In this document: one piece after another, positions 1 to 9,077 of the stretch
Layout: each line of letters starts with the position of its first letter
Position numbering within the stretch: position 1 is the first letter of the stretch
Origin: Phycisphaera sp. TMED24
GTDB taxonomy: Bacteria; Planctomycetota; Phycisphaerae; Phycisphaerales; SM1A02
NCBI GenBank assembly: GCA_002168105.2
Contig: NHCD02000019.1
Coordinates: 56,597-120,596, forward strand
Length of the DNA: 64,000 bases
Reading direction: 5' to 3'
Program-made: the position numbers and the translations under genes
The notes under the pieces: model-generated
The model's database searches: none
Seen by the model: the letters and a program-made list of their open reading frames with translations, nothing else
Told to the model about the DNA's origin: nothing

Positions 1-1250
1 GAGCCGCTGTCATGGTTGGGAGACAAACCCTTCGGTGCTTTCGGTGCCACCGGAAACCGCTTCAGGATGAAGAGGTCTGATTCTTCGTTGTCTTTTTTGA
101 CAAACTCGTTTCCTCGGCTGAGGCGTCGCAGTGTCATGGTGGGATCATCTCCTGCGGTGGTCTCGACGTGGCAAAAGCCCCAGTCGGGCGTGGAGATTTC
201 AAATTCTTCGTAATCCGCTTGGGGGTATTCCCACCAGTAATCAGGATTGCCCATCCCGCTGGCCACGTTCACCATGCCATGCATGTGATCGCGGTGCTGG
301 CCACGTGAATACGAATGAGTGTGTCCAAAGAAGTGCACGGATGGCTTGCCAGTATCTCGGGAAAAGTGAACCATCTTCTCGACCACCTCGCTGGAAAATG
401 TCGTTTCACCAGGGGTCCAAGATTCTGAGCGGTGGGGGTGGTGGAATTGGGCGAAGACAAAATCGATGTGTTCTGCCTTTGCGGCAGATTGCAGTACCCC
501 ATCAAGCCAGGTCAGTTGATCTTCAACCCGGTATCCATCGTTGGTGTCGAGCCCAATGACCCGGCAGTTGCCTTGGTCGGTCCAGTACCAGTGTTCTTCA
601 AACTTTGGCGTCCCGTTGTCGGGCACATCCACGTATTGAAAGTACAGGGGATGATTTTGCTCGTGATTCCCCGGAGTGGCGTAGAAAGGCACCGAGTGAA
701 AGAGCTTTGCCGCTTGGCCAAAGAAGTCCCTTGTCCAGTGGGTGTGGTTGCCTCCGGTAGAGACCAAATCACCTGGGATCAAAATGAAATCCAGCGCGGC
801 ATCTAGTTCAGATCCAGCGTGTTGCGTCGACCAAGGCACGATGCCTTCGTCGACCATTTCTTGATGCTTTACGGGGTTGGCCTCGTCCAGTTGCATGTCC
901 GAATAGGCGACGAATCGTTGCCGACCTTCATCACTGGCCACGGCGGGGGTGCGGAAAACATGAACCCCGTGTGCAGCGTCTCCGGTTCTGACTCGGTACC
1001 ACACTCGGGTGTCCGCGGGGAGGTTGTTCAATTTGACGTGGTGGACCAAGTGCCCTTCAACCGTGGTCTGTGATGTCCCGCTTTCGGACAGACCAAGCGT
1101 CTCGGTGGTGCCGTACTCCACGATGCATTCGGTACTGTCGCCTTTGGTTTCCCACGCGACAACGATGGAAGTTGGGGTTGCGTTTTGCAGATACGGGGAG
1201 ACAACGATTGCGTCAGGGGAGATCCCCAAGAATCCAAGAGCGAAGATCAT
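1..1250 (-). CDS. Purple acid phosphatase-like metallophosphoesterase (C-terminus off window)
   Basis: This frame is open from an ATG at 1250 to the window edge, so it is absent from the ORF track; about 416 residues are visible and the C-terminus is missing. Reading it on the minus strand gives a short hydrophobic N-terminus (MIFALGFLGISPDA), a fibronectin-III-like stretch (SPYLQNATPTSIVVAWET) typical of the N-terminal domain of purple acid phosphatases, then calcineurin-fold metal motifs: GDLVSTGGN, GNHEQ near residue 195 and GHTHSYSRG near residue 305. These ligate a dinuclear metal centre in the family. The likely role is an exported phosphomonoesterase or phosphodiesterase that scavenges phosphate; the substrate cannot be told. 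It lies 19 bp downstream of the MscS gene and may share its transcript. Confidence 0.85.
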   Translation of the reverse strand, partial: MIFALGFLGISPDAIVVSPYLQNATPTSIVVAWETKGDSTECIVEYGTTETLGLSESGTSQTTVEGHLVHHVKLNNLPADTRVWYRVRTGDAAHGVHVFRTPAVASDEGRQRFVAYSDMQLDEANPVKHQEMVDEGIVPWSTQHAGSELDAALDFILIPGDLVSTGGNHTHWTRDFFGQAAKLFHSVPFYATPGNHEQNHPLYFQYVDVPDNGTPKFEEHWYWTDQGNCRVIGLDTNDGYRVEDQLTWLDGVLQSAAKAEHIDFVFAQFHHPHRSESWTPGETTFSSEVVEKMVHFSRDTGKPSVHFFGHTHSYSRGQHRDHMHGMVNVASGMGNPDYWWEYPQADYEEFEISTPDWGFCHVETTAGDDPTMTLRRLSRGNEFVKKDNEESDLFILKRFPVAPKAPKGLSPNHDSG

Positions 1251-1269
1251 GGCCTCAACCTACTGGATG

Positions 1270-2499
1270 CTATGCACCTCGACCACCGATCTCTTTGGCT
1301 TTCGCCGTTCCAAGCTGTTTGGCGGCCGCATCGGTGATGGCCTCAAACGCGGTCGGCCGATCGCCTGCGACCGCCTGCTCGCCAACGTGCAGTGTTTGGG
1401 TTGGGAAGGCAAATTCAACGCCAAGTCCTTGGGCCAAGCGCAGAATGTCCAGCATCAATTCGTGTCTTCCACGCAACTCATCGGCCCAAGTCTCGCAGTC
1501 AAAAAACATATACAACAGCACGTTCAAGCTGGAGTCACCAAAAGTGTTGAGTTCGACGTAGCACACATCCTTGCGTGTGTCGCCACGATCCATAACCAGT
1601 GCTTTTACCCCACTGCAAAAAGCTTCGATTTGTTCAGGGGTTGACTCGTAACGTAGGCCAAGATTCGCTTTGAACCTTCGATAGTTCCGCTCGCCGTAGT
1701 TGTCGACGATGGCGGTGGTCAATTTTGCGTTCGGAATGCTGACCAAAGAGTTGTAGAAGGTTCGAACGCGCGTGGAACGAAGCCCAACTTCTTCGACGGA
1801 TCCATCCACACCATCAATCTGGATCCAATCGCCCACAGAAAACGGGCGGTCCAAAACGACCGTGACCGATCCGAACAAGTTCTCCAGAGTGTTTTGCGCC
1901 GCAAATGCAAAGCCGATACCGCCTACTCCAAGTGCGCCTAGCAACGGAGTGATATGCAAACCGAGGAGCGGCGCAAGGTTGACGGCTCCCATGGCGATCA
2001 CCAAGACCTTGAGGGTCTTGCGGCCAAGGGGGACCAAGATGTCATCAAGTGAGCTTTCAGTCGCCCCTGCTTTTTTGGTCGCCCATGCGCCCAATGCGTC
2101 GACGCCCCGGAACCCCGCCAGTGTTCCTGCAAGGACCATGAACACACGTGCCCCACCTTCAAAAACTTGAAGAACTGTCCCCTCAAATGACAAGAACGGC
2201 AAGAGCCGGCTCCAGACAAATCCGGCGACGGCCAGGCCAACAGCACTGATCAGTTTTCGTTGAATCTCAACTTCACCCCCAAGCAGTTTGCCAAGCACGC
2301 GGCCCAGCACAGATTTGATCAGCAACTGTGCCACCAGCCCCAAGAAGATGACCAAAGCGAGGCCAACCCATTGCCATGCGGCAACATTCAAGAAGGTGGT
2401 GTCAGGAAGCCAACTCAACCAATCCTGGAGAAAGGCAAAAGAGAAGGCTTCATCAGCGGTTGGGGCAGGGATGTCCGAAGTTTGATCGGTGCTTTGCAT
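1270..2499 (-). CDS. MscS-family mechanosensitive ion channel
   Basis: A 409-residue small-conductance mechanosensitive channel, which opens under membrane tension to release solutes during hypo-osmotic shock. There are hydrophobic segments at about residues 40-65, 85-105 and 125-145, and a pore-lining helix rich in Gly and Ala (LLGALGVGGIGFAFAAQNTLENLFGS) at about 185-215. It is followed by the conserved beta-domain entry (RPFSVGDWIQIDGVDGSVEEVGLRSTRVRTF) and the IPNAKL motif, then a cytoplasmic alpha/beta domain and a short divergent tail. Length and order match canonical MscS plus an extra N-terminal helix. It is the upstream partner of the phosphatase gene and is separated by 26 bp from the radical SAM gene upstream. 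Confidence 0.93.
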   Translation of the reverse strand: MQSTDQTSDIPAPTADEAFSFAFLQDWLSWLPDTTFLNVAAWQWVGLALVIFLGLVAQLLIKSVLGRVLGKLLGGEVEIQRKLISAVGLAVAGFVWSRLLPFLSFEGTVLQVFEGGARVFMVLAGTLAGFRGVDALGAWATKKAGATESSLDDILVPLGRKTLKVLVIAMGAVNLAPLLGLHITPLLGALGVGGIGFAFAAQNTLENLFGSVTVVLDRPFSVGDWIQIDGVDGSVEEVGLRSTRVRTFYNSLVSIPNAKLTTAIVDNYGERNYRRFKANLGLRYESTPEQIEAFCSGVKALVMDRGDTRKDVCYVELNTFGDSSLNVLLYMFFDCETWADELRGRHELMLDILRLAQGLGVEFAFPTQTLHVGEQAVAGDRPTAFEAITDAAAKQLGTAKAKEIGGRGA

Positions 2500-2525
2500 C
2501 CCCAGATTCTACGGGTGAAGGGGCC

Positions 2526-3920
2526 TTATTCGTCAGAACTGCTCACGGTGAGCTGGATTCCTTCTTCCGAGAGTGAGTCGGAATCCCAATTTCCGGGCCA
2601 GAACTTCGCGTCTGCTTCGGTGAGGGGTTCGAGCTCGTCAAACCATGAGGCCGTCGCGCTGTATTTGGCAAAGAAAGGCCGCCGAACCATTTCAGGGTTC
2701 CGGCACTGCAAGTACTCCAAAGCAAGTGCTTTGCCGCCGGCGAGGTCTACTGGGCCCAAGACATGCACTTTTCCGGGGAACGCGCTCATGGACGGTCCGC
2801 GGACGGTCCGGCAGATTCCAGACAGGTTTCTGTAAGCCTCTCGGAAGATGTTCCAGACATCCACCAGTGGGAGTTCAAACCACTTCTTTGGCCCCGTATC
2901 TCGTTCCACAAACATGTAGTACGGGATGAGTCCTTGGTCGGCCCCTTCCCGCCACATGTCTTTCCAGATGGCCGCGTCGTCATTGACGTGCCGAATGACG
3001 GGACTTTGCATTCGAATATTGGCTCCGGTGTTTCGGATGCGGCGAATGGCTTCACGCGAGACGTCGGTCTTCAGTTCCACCCCGTGGGAATAGTGGCCCA
3101 TGATGCCGAGCGTGCGTCCACTCTTGACCACATCTTCAAAGAGACGCAGGACGTCATCGGCGTCGGCGTCACTGACATAGCGCTGCGGCCAGTAGGCCAC
3201 GCTCTTGGTGCCAATGCGGATGGTTCGAATGTGTTCCAATTCTGGGTCTTCCAAAATGGGACGGATGTACCGCTCAAGAACCTTGGCCTTCATCACCATG
3301 GGGTCGCCGCCCGTAAACAACACGTCGCTGACCTCTGGGTGTTGTCGCAAGTAACGAACCAGTTGATCCACTTCCTTGTTGGCGAATTTGAGGTCATCGT
3401 CACCGATGAACTGGGCCCAGCGGAAGCAGAAGGTGCAATAGGCGTGGCAGGTTTGTCCGTGCGCGGGGAAGAAGAGAACGGTCTCTCGGTATTTGTGTTG
3501 CAGCCCGGGAATCGGTTCGCCGTCGACGTGGGGCACATTGTGGGTCATTTGCCCGGCGGGGTGAGGGTTGAGTCGGTTGCGGATGCGTTCGACCGCCGCA
3601 TTGATCTCTGGCTTCCCGGCTTCGCTACGCACCAAATCGCGAACTTCGTTGAACTCGTCTTCTTCCAGCATTCCTGAGCGGGGGAAGACCAAGTTAAAGA
3701 TGGGGTCATTTGGCAAGTTGTTCCAGTCGATCAACTCGTCCATCACGTATTTGTTGGTTCGGAAGGGCAGCACCAGTGAAAGCACCTCAATGCCTTCACG
3801 AAGTTCAGGGTCTAAGCTTGCCCACTGGTGGGTTTTCTCCACGTTGGAGCGAATGACGGCTTGGAATTTTGGTGCTGGATCTTGGGTCGATTGGATCATG
3901 TTCGTGGGAGCGTGCTGCAC
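2526..3920 (-). CDS. KamA-family radical SAM protein (lysine 2,3-aminomutase-like)
   Basis: A 464-residue radical S-adenosylmethionine enzyme. The [4Fe-4S] motif is CHAYCTFC (CxxxCxxC) at about residues 158-165, preceded by a KYRETVLFFP strand and followed by LFTGGDPMVM, as in lysine 2,3-aminomutases. The C-terminal region RTVRGPSMSAFPGKVHVLG replaces the glycine-rich GGGGK motif that carries the PLP lysine in characterised KamA, so 2,3-aminomutase activity on lysine is not assured; it may belong to a separate subfamily. The start could be M1 or the internal Met at residue 8 (3899). Immediately upstream is a 233-bp gap holding a perfect 15-bp palindrome, then the symporter gene in the same orientation. 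Confidence 0.88.
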   Translation of the reverse strand: MQHAPTNMIQSTQDPAPKFQAVIRSNVEKTHQWASLDPELREGIEVLSLVLPFRTNKYVMDELIDWNNLPNDPIFNLVFPRSGMLEEDEFNEVRDLVRSEAGKPEINAAVERIRNRLNPHPAGQMTHNVPHVDGEPIPGLQHKYRETVLFFPAHGQTCHAYCTFCFRWAQFIGDDDLKFANKEVDQLVRYLRQHPEVSDVLFTGGDPMVMKAKVLERYIRPILEDPELEHIRTIRIGTKSVAYWPQRYVSDADADDVLRLFEDVVKSGRTLGIMGHYSHGVELKTDVSREAIRRIRNTGANIRMQSPVIRHVNDDAAIWKDMWREGADQGLIPYYMFVERDTGPKKWFELPLVDVWNIFREAYRNLSGICRTVRGPSMSAFPGKVHVLGPVDLAGGKALALEYLQCRNPEMVRRPFFAKYSATASWFDELEPLTEADAKFWPGNWDSDSLSEEGIQLTVSSSDE

Positions 3921-4082
3921 AAAGGGGCCGCGAAGGACACGGTCCGCTCAGCTGGATCTTCAAAGGTGCATCACAGGACCGCCCTGGACACATGTTGGAC
4001 CCTATTGGCCCAAAGAGACCGGGCAAAACCCCGAAAAGGGAACACCGGCCAGGACGGCCGAGTGTAGTCGAATCAGTGAAAT

Positions 4083-4097
4083 TTCGTTACTAACGAA
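4083..4097. promoter_or_regulatory. 15-bp perfect palindrome upstream of the KamA-like gene
   Basis: TTCGTTACTAACGAA has 7-bp arms around a single central base and lies about 165 bp upstream of the KamA-like start in the 3921-4153 gap, the only sizeable gap in this minus-strand run. Its symmetry suits a dimeric repressor operator, or the foot of a weak hairpin after the symporter gene. The gap is visibly more AT-rich than its surroundings (TTTTACGTTAAAAACGG), which would suit a promoter. Function is inference only. Confidence 0.3.
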
Positions 4098-4153
4098 CAG
4101 GGATTCTTGTTTTACGTTAAAAACGGTCCGGCTTGCTTTCGGTCTAACCTCGA

Positions 4154-5515
4154 TCAGGTCAGTGCGAGCACACCGATTGCATTCAAGAAGATGGCCACAA
4201 TGGCCACGGGTGCCAACACCTTGACCAAAAAGCGGAATGGCCCCAAGAGCCATGGGGCACTTTGGAACGCTTCATCCAACACTTCGCGGCGTAGGCGGTA
4301 CCCGACAAACAGAGCCACACCAAGGCCGCCCAGCGGCAAGATCCAGTTGGACACGATGTAGTCCACGTCGTCCAGCCAACCTTCAAACCGAGGGATTCCC
4401 GTTGGATCTTCTCCAATGGCTGCCGGAAGACCAAGAAGCAAAATAAACAGGCCCGCCGCGATGGTGGCACTGATGCGCTGCCACCCCAGCTCATCAATCA
4501 AAAAGGCACACGGCACTTCAAGCAAAGAGATTGCACTGGTTAGGGCAGCAAAGAACAACAGGCCGAAGAACAGGACGCCCCAAATAGCGCCTCCAGGCAA
4601 CTGTTCCAAGGCAATAGGAACGTTGGCAAATACCAGGCCGGGACCTCCGGCGGGATCAAGACCAAAGCTGAAGGTGATCGGGAAGACCATCAAGCAGGCC
4701 ATGATGGCAATCAGCGTGTCGGCTCCAGCAATAAAGATGGATGTCCCCACGACGTCTTCTTTCTTCGACAGGTACGAGCCGTACGTCAACATGGTGCCGA
4801 TGCCAATCCCCACGCTAAAGAAAGCGTGTCCAAGTGCCTCAAGCATGCCGCTGGCGGTGAGCTCATCGAATCGGGGCGCAAACACGAACGACAGCGCCTC
4901 CCCGAATCCATCCAACATGACGCCTCGGCCAATGATCAACACCATGACCAAAGCCAAGACGGGCATCAGTACTTTGGCCGCACGCTCGATACCGCTTCGA
5001 ACACCACCGATGACCAAGGCAATACAGCACAGCATGAACACGCCATGCCAACCTCCAGAGGTGGTAGCGCTGGTGGCGGTTTTGCCGATCACTCCGGCAA
5101 TTTCTTCAGAGCCTTCTGGCATGCCACCACTGATGTACAGCCAGGCGTAATGGATGGTCCAGCCACCAATGACCGCGTAGTACGACAGAAGCACCGTAGC
5201 GCCGATGAGACCCAAAATACCCACCGAACTCCAGGCGGTGCCGCGTCCGGCCAAAGCAGGAAACGCCCCAACCGCTCCTTTTTGACTGGCTCGACCAATC
5301 AAAATCTCGGCGATCAGAATTGGCGCGGCGATCAACAGAATGCAGAGCAAGTACACCAGCACAAAGGCCCCGCCCCCGTTCTCGCCAGTGATGTAAGGGA
5401 ATTTCCAAATATTGCCGAGCCCAATCGAACTTCCTGCGGCCGCGGCAATAAAGCCAAGTCGGCCACTCCATTGTCCGCGAGAGGATTGGGATGCGTTTGG
5501 GGTATTGGTGGTCAT
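4154..5515 (-). CDS. Sodium-dependent transporter (neurotransmitter:sodium symporter family)
   Basis: A 453-residue inner-membrane symporter of the SNF/NSS (LeuT-fold) family that couples Na+ influx to uptake of an amino acid or related compound. The signature GSSIGLGNIWKFPYITGENGGGAF lies at about residues 29-52 in TM1 and forms the Na+/substrate site. Around eleven hydrophobic helices follow, including the TM6-like SVGIGIGTMLTYGSYLSKKEDV. The short C-terminus (ending VFLNAIGVLALT) suits the bacterial 11-12 TM forms. The gene is divergent from asnB with a 50-bp gap. The substrate is unknown from sequence. Confidence 0.93.
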   Translation of the reverse strand: MTTNTPNASQSSRGQWSGRLGFIAAAAGSSIGLGNIWKFPYITGENGGGAFVLVYLLCILLIAAPILIAEILIGRASQKGAVGAFPALAGRGTAWSSVGILGLIGATVLLSYYAVIGGWTIHYAWLYISGGMPEGSEEIAGVIGKTATSATTSGGWHGVFMLCCIALVIGGVRSGIERAAKVLMPVLALVMVLIIGRGVMLDGFGEALSFVFAPRFDELTASGMLEALGHAFFSVGIGIGTMLTYGSYLSKKEDVVGTSIFIAGADTLIAIMACLMVFPITFSFGLDPAGGPGLVFANVPIALEQLPGGAIWGVLFFGLLFFAALTSAISLLEVPCAFLIDELGWQRISATIAAGLFILLLGLPAAIGEDPTGIPRFEGWLDDVDYIVSNWILPLGGLGVALFVGYRLRREVLDEAFQSAPWLLGPFRFLVKVLAPVAIVAIFLNAIGVLALT

Positions 5516-5565
5516 GCAAACTCCTGGAAACGGTTGGACCCTAACCGCCCGTAGACTCTGCCGCC

Positions 5566-7332
5566 ATGTGCGGCATCGTCGGATTCATTACACGTCCCGA
5601 GAAGGGTCCAGACCTGGCGGCCGCGATGCATCGTCCACTTCTTGCCATGGCCCCTCGGGGTCCGGACGATGAAGGTGTTTGGATTGATCCCATGGCGGGC
5701 GTTGCGTTGGGCGCAAGACGCTTGGCGGTGACTGATCTGTCGAACGATGCCCAGCAGCCCATGGTCAGCGCCAACGGACGTTGGCATGTGGTGTTCAATG
5801 GCCACATTGCGGGTCATCAGGCTCTGCGAAAAAGATTCTTGGCTGCCCAACCCATGCCGTCACACGGCGACACCGCCACGCTGGTTGCCTTGATCAGCGA
5901 ATTGGGCTTTGCCGAAGTCCTCCCACTGTTGGAAGGCCAGTTCGCGATTGCCGCTTGGGACGCGTACACCGAGACGTTGCATCTCGCCCGAGACCGTTTT
6001 GGCGTGCGTCCTCTGGTGTACGGATCGACCACTCAGGGCTTCGGTTTTGCATCGACGGTCCGAGCTTGGTCTTTGTTGCCAGGCGTTGATCTTCGTTTGG
6101 ACCCGCGTGCCATAGATATTTTTTCCAGCTTTGGCTGGGTGCCAGCACCCATGACCATCTATGGACAAGCCCGATCGGTATTGCCAGGGGAGCGTCTGGA
6201 AGTTCGAGGCAATGGTCAGGTCGAACAGGAGATGTGGTGGAGCGAGTCCGCGGCCGTTGAATTGGCCAAAGACCAATCGACCGGTGCCGATGCGATCGAA
6301 GCCATCATCGATGCCAGCATTCGCGAACAACTTGAAGCGGAACGGGGGGTAGGCTTGTTCCTCTCCGGTGGGATTGATTCGTCGATCATCGCTTCGTCTC
6401 CCGCCGTTCGAGAAGCAGCACTCCCGGCTTTTGTGGCGACCTTTCCAGATGCGGAATGCTTCGATGAATCGAATCACGCCCAAGGCGTGGCTGACGCATG
6501 CGGTTTGCCTCTGACCAAGATCGACATGACCGATGATCGGATTCAAGAAGCAGCCAGTCGGCTTGGAGCTGCATACGACGAACCATTCGCAGATGCTTCG
6601 GCATTGCCCACCCTCGCGTTGACCAAAGAAGTTGCCCAGTACTGCACGGTGGCGCTGTCGGGCGATGGCGGTGATGAATTGTTCGGCGGGTACCGCCGCC
6701 ATTCGGTATTGACACTGCGCGCCGCTTTGCCGAGTCCCTTGAGGTTCCTGGGCGGATTCTTGGGTGGCCGATTGGGTGAGGCCCTCCGATCACCCACCGA
6801 TCACGAAGCATGGGCGACTTTGGTTCGCATGCATCCGGGTTTGGATGGCATGGATGATCCCATTGGGGATGTGGGCGGCTTGGCGGGTGCGTTGCGCCGC
6901 GACACACGCTTGGCGTTGCCCGGTGATTTGTTGGTCAAGATGGATCGGGCGGCCATGGATTCGGCCTTGGAAGTGCGCACCCCGTTCTTGACCGAAGCGG
7001 TCCACGCCGCCGCGTGGTCTTTGCCCGATGGACAAAGAAAACCGCCGACCACGGGTGCGGGCAAACCGATGTTGCGTCAGTTGTTGAAAACGCGAGTTCC
7101 GGGGATCGCTTTTGACCGACGAAAGCAAGGCTTTGCAGCACCACTTGGTGACTGGCTTCGAGGTCCACTTCGACAGTGGGTTCAAAGTCTCCCGCTGGAG
7201 CCCATTGCTCACTTGGGAGATCCCAATGAGCATTTGCAATCTGTTTGGTCGGGTGACGATCAGAAGCTGCCCCAGTTGTGGTTGTGCATCACTTTTGCCG
7301 CGTGGAGCGCTCACAACAGATCCATGTCTTGA
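5566..7332 (+). CDS. asnB: Asparagine synthetase (glutamine-hydrolysing), AsnB type
   Basis: A 588-residue class II amidotransferase that makes asparagine from aspartate, glutamine and ATP. The mature enzyme would start with the catalytic Cys2 (MCGIVGF), which fixes the start at 5566. The N-terminal glutaminase domain has APRGPDDEG and the C-terminal synthetase domain has the PP-loop LFLSGGIDSSII at about residues 262-273, followed by SGDGGDELFGGY and the RVPGIAFDRRKQGFAAP loop. Length is slightly above E. coli AsnB (554), in the range of the broad AsnB family, which also includes enzymes amidating cell-surface precursors. The small membrane-protein gene follows after about 50 bp. Confidence 0.95.
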   Translation: MCGIVGFITRPEKGPDLAAAMHRPLLAMAPRGPDDEGVWIDPMAGVALGARRLAVTDLSNDAQQPMVSANGRWHVVFNGHIAGHQALRKRFLAAQPMPSHGDTATLVALISELGFAEVLPLLEGQFAIAAWDAYTETLHLARDRFGVRPLVYGSTTQGFGFASTVRAWSLLPGVDLRLDPRAIDIFSSFGWVPAPMTIYGQARSVLPGERLEVRGNGQVEQEMWWSESAAVELAKDQSTGADAIEAIIDASIREQLEAERGVGLFLSGGIDSSIIASSPAVREAALPAFVATFPDAECFDESNHAQGVADACGLPLTKIDMTDDRIQEAASRLGAAYDEPFADASALPTLALTKEVAQYCTVALSGDGGDELFGGYRRHSVLTLRAALPSPLRFLGGFLGGRLGEALRSPTDHEAWATLVRMHPGLDGMDDPIGDVGGLAGALRRDTRLALPGDLLVKMDRAAMDSALEVRTPFLTEAVHAAAWSLPDGQRKPPTTGAGKPMLRQLLKTRVPGIAFDRRKQGFAAPLGDWLRGPLRQWVQSLPLEPIAHLGDPNEHLQSVWSGDDQKLPQLWLCITFAAWSAHNRSMS

Positions 7333-7384
7333 TTCTCGAGATTCGGTCACGTCAGGATCGGGCGAACACTGGCATACTGATGGA

Positions 7385-7834
7385 ATGGAATCTCTTGAAA
7401 ACCCTGTTTATGGCTCCGAGCCTCCACGGCGAACAACCAACGGCTTTGGCCTGACCTCCATGCTCCTCGGTTTTTTCAATATCGCTTTGCTTTTGATTGC
7501 GCTGGTCTCATTCATTGGAATGATGTCTGCAGTGAACTCGGCGAATGGGGTCACTTTTCAGGACTACGAGGTCTTGGGAGAAGAAGAAATTGAGGCGATG
7601 TTCAGCGAAGATGCAGAGGCCGAGGCACCAGTGGCGTCCATGGCCGCTGGTTTGGCGGGGTGTTTGTCCGTGCCTGTCATGCTGATTGGATCCATCTTGG
7701 GTTTCATTGGGCTCATGCAATCCAACGCGCCAAAGATGGGATCGATTCTGGGACTGGTCCTCAATTTGCCACTGTTGTTGATTTGTGGCTGTGGCATGTT
7801 CATGGCAATCATGCTTCCCAGCATCCTGATGTAG
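7385..7834 (+). CDS. Small DUF4190-like membrane protein
   Basis: A 149-residue protein; I start it at the ATG of MESLENPVYGSEPPRRT because the longer tracked ORF (from 7112) overlaps asnB in another frame. Three hydrophobic segments are visible: about 23-45 (MLLGFFNIALLLIALVSFIG), about 88-115 (SVPVMLIGSILGFIGLM) and about 120-145 (ILGLVLNLPLLLICGCGMFM). An acidic stretch (GEEEIEAMFSEDAEAEA) lies between the first two. The layout of a short polar head, TM, loop and a TM pair resembles DUF4190-type proteins. No function can be assigned. It is convergent with the MsrBA gene. Confidence 0.75.
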   Translation: MESLENPVYGSEPPRRTTNGFGLTSMLLGFFNIALLLIALVSFIGMMSAVNSANGVTFQDYEVLGEEEIEAMFSEDAEAEAPVASMAAGLAGCLSVPVMLIGSILGFIGLMQSNAPKMGSILGLVLNLPLLLICGCGMFMAIMLPSILM

Positions 7835-7872
7835 GCCCGACCGCCCCCGAACTTTGGTGCCACGAAGCGGGA

Positions 7873-7894
7873 GGGCCGAGACAGGTGTCGGCCC
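7873..7894. terminator. Hairpin between convergent genes
   Basis: GGGCCGA and TCGGCCC form a 7-bp stem with an 8-nt loop between the convergent small membrane-protein and MsrBA genes. There is no following T-run on either strand, so intrinsic termination is uncertain. Confidence 0.35.
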
Positions 7895-7904
7895 ACGCCG
7901 AGAT

Positions 7905-9017
7905 TCAGTGCCCGGCGTTCGAGAGATCTGCTGGGTCTCGACCAATAGCCTTGAGCGCCCCTGGGATATTCACGTGACAGGCTCGACCGGTCTTGGCAAT
8001 GTAATCTTGGTGGTAATCCTCGGCCGCCCAGAAGGTCTTGGCCGCTTCCAGTTCTGTCACGATTTGCCGACCAGAGAAATCCTCTGAGGCTTGCACTTCA
8101 CTGAGCACTTGTCGAGCGATGTTGAGCTGCTTTTCACCGACGGTGTAAATACCAGACCGGTATTGGGTGCCACGGTCTGGTCCCTGTCGGTTGAGTTGCG
8201 TTGGGTCATGCAGATACATGAAGTACTTGCACAGGGTGCCGAAGTCGATCACGTCTGGGTCAAAAACCACCTTGACACTTTCGGCGTGTCCAGTGGTGCC
8301 AGCGCATACGGCTTTGTACTCAGGCCGATCAACCGTGCCCTGTTGGTACCCGCTAACCACGTCCAGAACACCAGGGAGCAAAGAGAGGCCATGCTCCACG
8401 CCCCAGAAGCATCCCCCGGCGAAGTAGCCGATCTCGGCGTCTGGTCTGGCTCCTTCTGGAAGATCGTCGCCTTCTTCGTAAAATTCGAGAGCTTCACTGT
8501 TGAGGCAGTACCGTCGACCCGTTGGCGGTGGGCCGTCTGGGAAGACGTGACCCAGATGAGCCCCGCAGCGTCCACAGCGAATTTCGGTCCGCACCATGCC
8601 ATGCGATTTGTCCTCAATCTCCACGATGTGACCTTCGGCAAGCGCACGATAAAACGACGGCCAGCCGGTTCCACTGGTGAACTTACTTGTGGACTCGAAT
8701 AGAGGAAGACGGCACACCACGCAGCAATACATGCCGTCTTTTTTATTGTCGAGCAGGGTTCCGCAGAAAGGTCGTTCGGTTCCCGAAGCTTGTGTGATTC
8801 GAATTTGCTCCTCGGTCAGTTCTTGGCAACGGTCTTCAATTTGGGACTTGGTCCACGGAGTGAGATCAAACCCCGCACTGGAAAATTTGGAATCTCCAGC
8901 GTCGGAATTGATGGCGGGGGTCGGGGTGCTCATGGGACGCTCCTCGTTGAAACTGAACAGGGCCAGCGACAAGATGGTGCCAGCCGTGAAAACGCCAAAA
9001 ATAGGCAAAGAACTCAT
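7905..9017 (-). CDS. Fused peptide methionine sulfoxide reductase, MsrB-MsrA
   Basis: A 370-residue bifunctional repair enzyme reducing both diastereomers of methionine sulfoxide. The N-terminal MsrB domain (about residues 50-185) has two zinc pairs, CVVC and CGRC, and the catalytic RYCLNS. The C-terminal MsrA domain (about 195-360) has the catalytic GCFWGVE and a late [12 protein letters not shown]. The order B then A is the reverse of many MsrAB fusions. The track start gives a hydrophobic N-terminus ([15 protein letters not shown]) that could anchor it to the membrane or export it. A strong ribosome-binding site (GAGGAG, 7 nt spacing) precedes an internal ATG at 8933, which would give a cytosolic form, so the start is not settled. 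Confidence 0.95.
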   Translation of the reverse strand: MSSLPIFGVFTAGTILSLALFSFNEERPMSTPTPAINSDAGDSKFSSAGFDLTPWTKSQIEDRCQELTEEQIRITQASGTERPFCGTLLDNKKDGMYCCVVCRLPLFESTSKFTSGTGWPSFYRALAEGHIVEIEDKSHGMVRTEIRCGRCGAHLGHVFPDGPPPTGRRYCLNSEALEFYEEGDDLPEGARPDAEIGYFAGGCFWGVEHGLSLLPGVLDVVSGYQQGTVDRPEYKAVCAGTTGHAESVKVVFDPDVIDFGTLCKYFMYLHDPTQLNRQGPDRGTQYRSGIYTVGEKQLNIARQVLSEVQASEDFSGRQIVTELEAAKTFWAAEDYHQDYIAKTGRACHVNIPGALKAIGRDPADLSNAGH

Positions 9018-9077
9018 GCCATAAGTCTACGCCTGAACACCACCCCATCGTTCAGGAAAGAAAGGCACAATGTGGGA

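Noticed and set aside
2763-3677. Plus-strand ORF (304 aa) opposite the KamA-like gene
   Set aside because: The minus frame holds the CxxxCxxC cluster motif; the plus ORF is a mirror frame.
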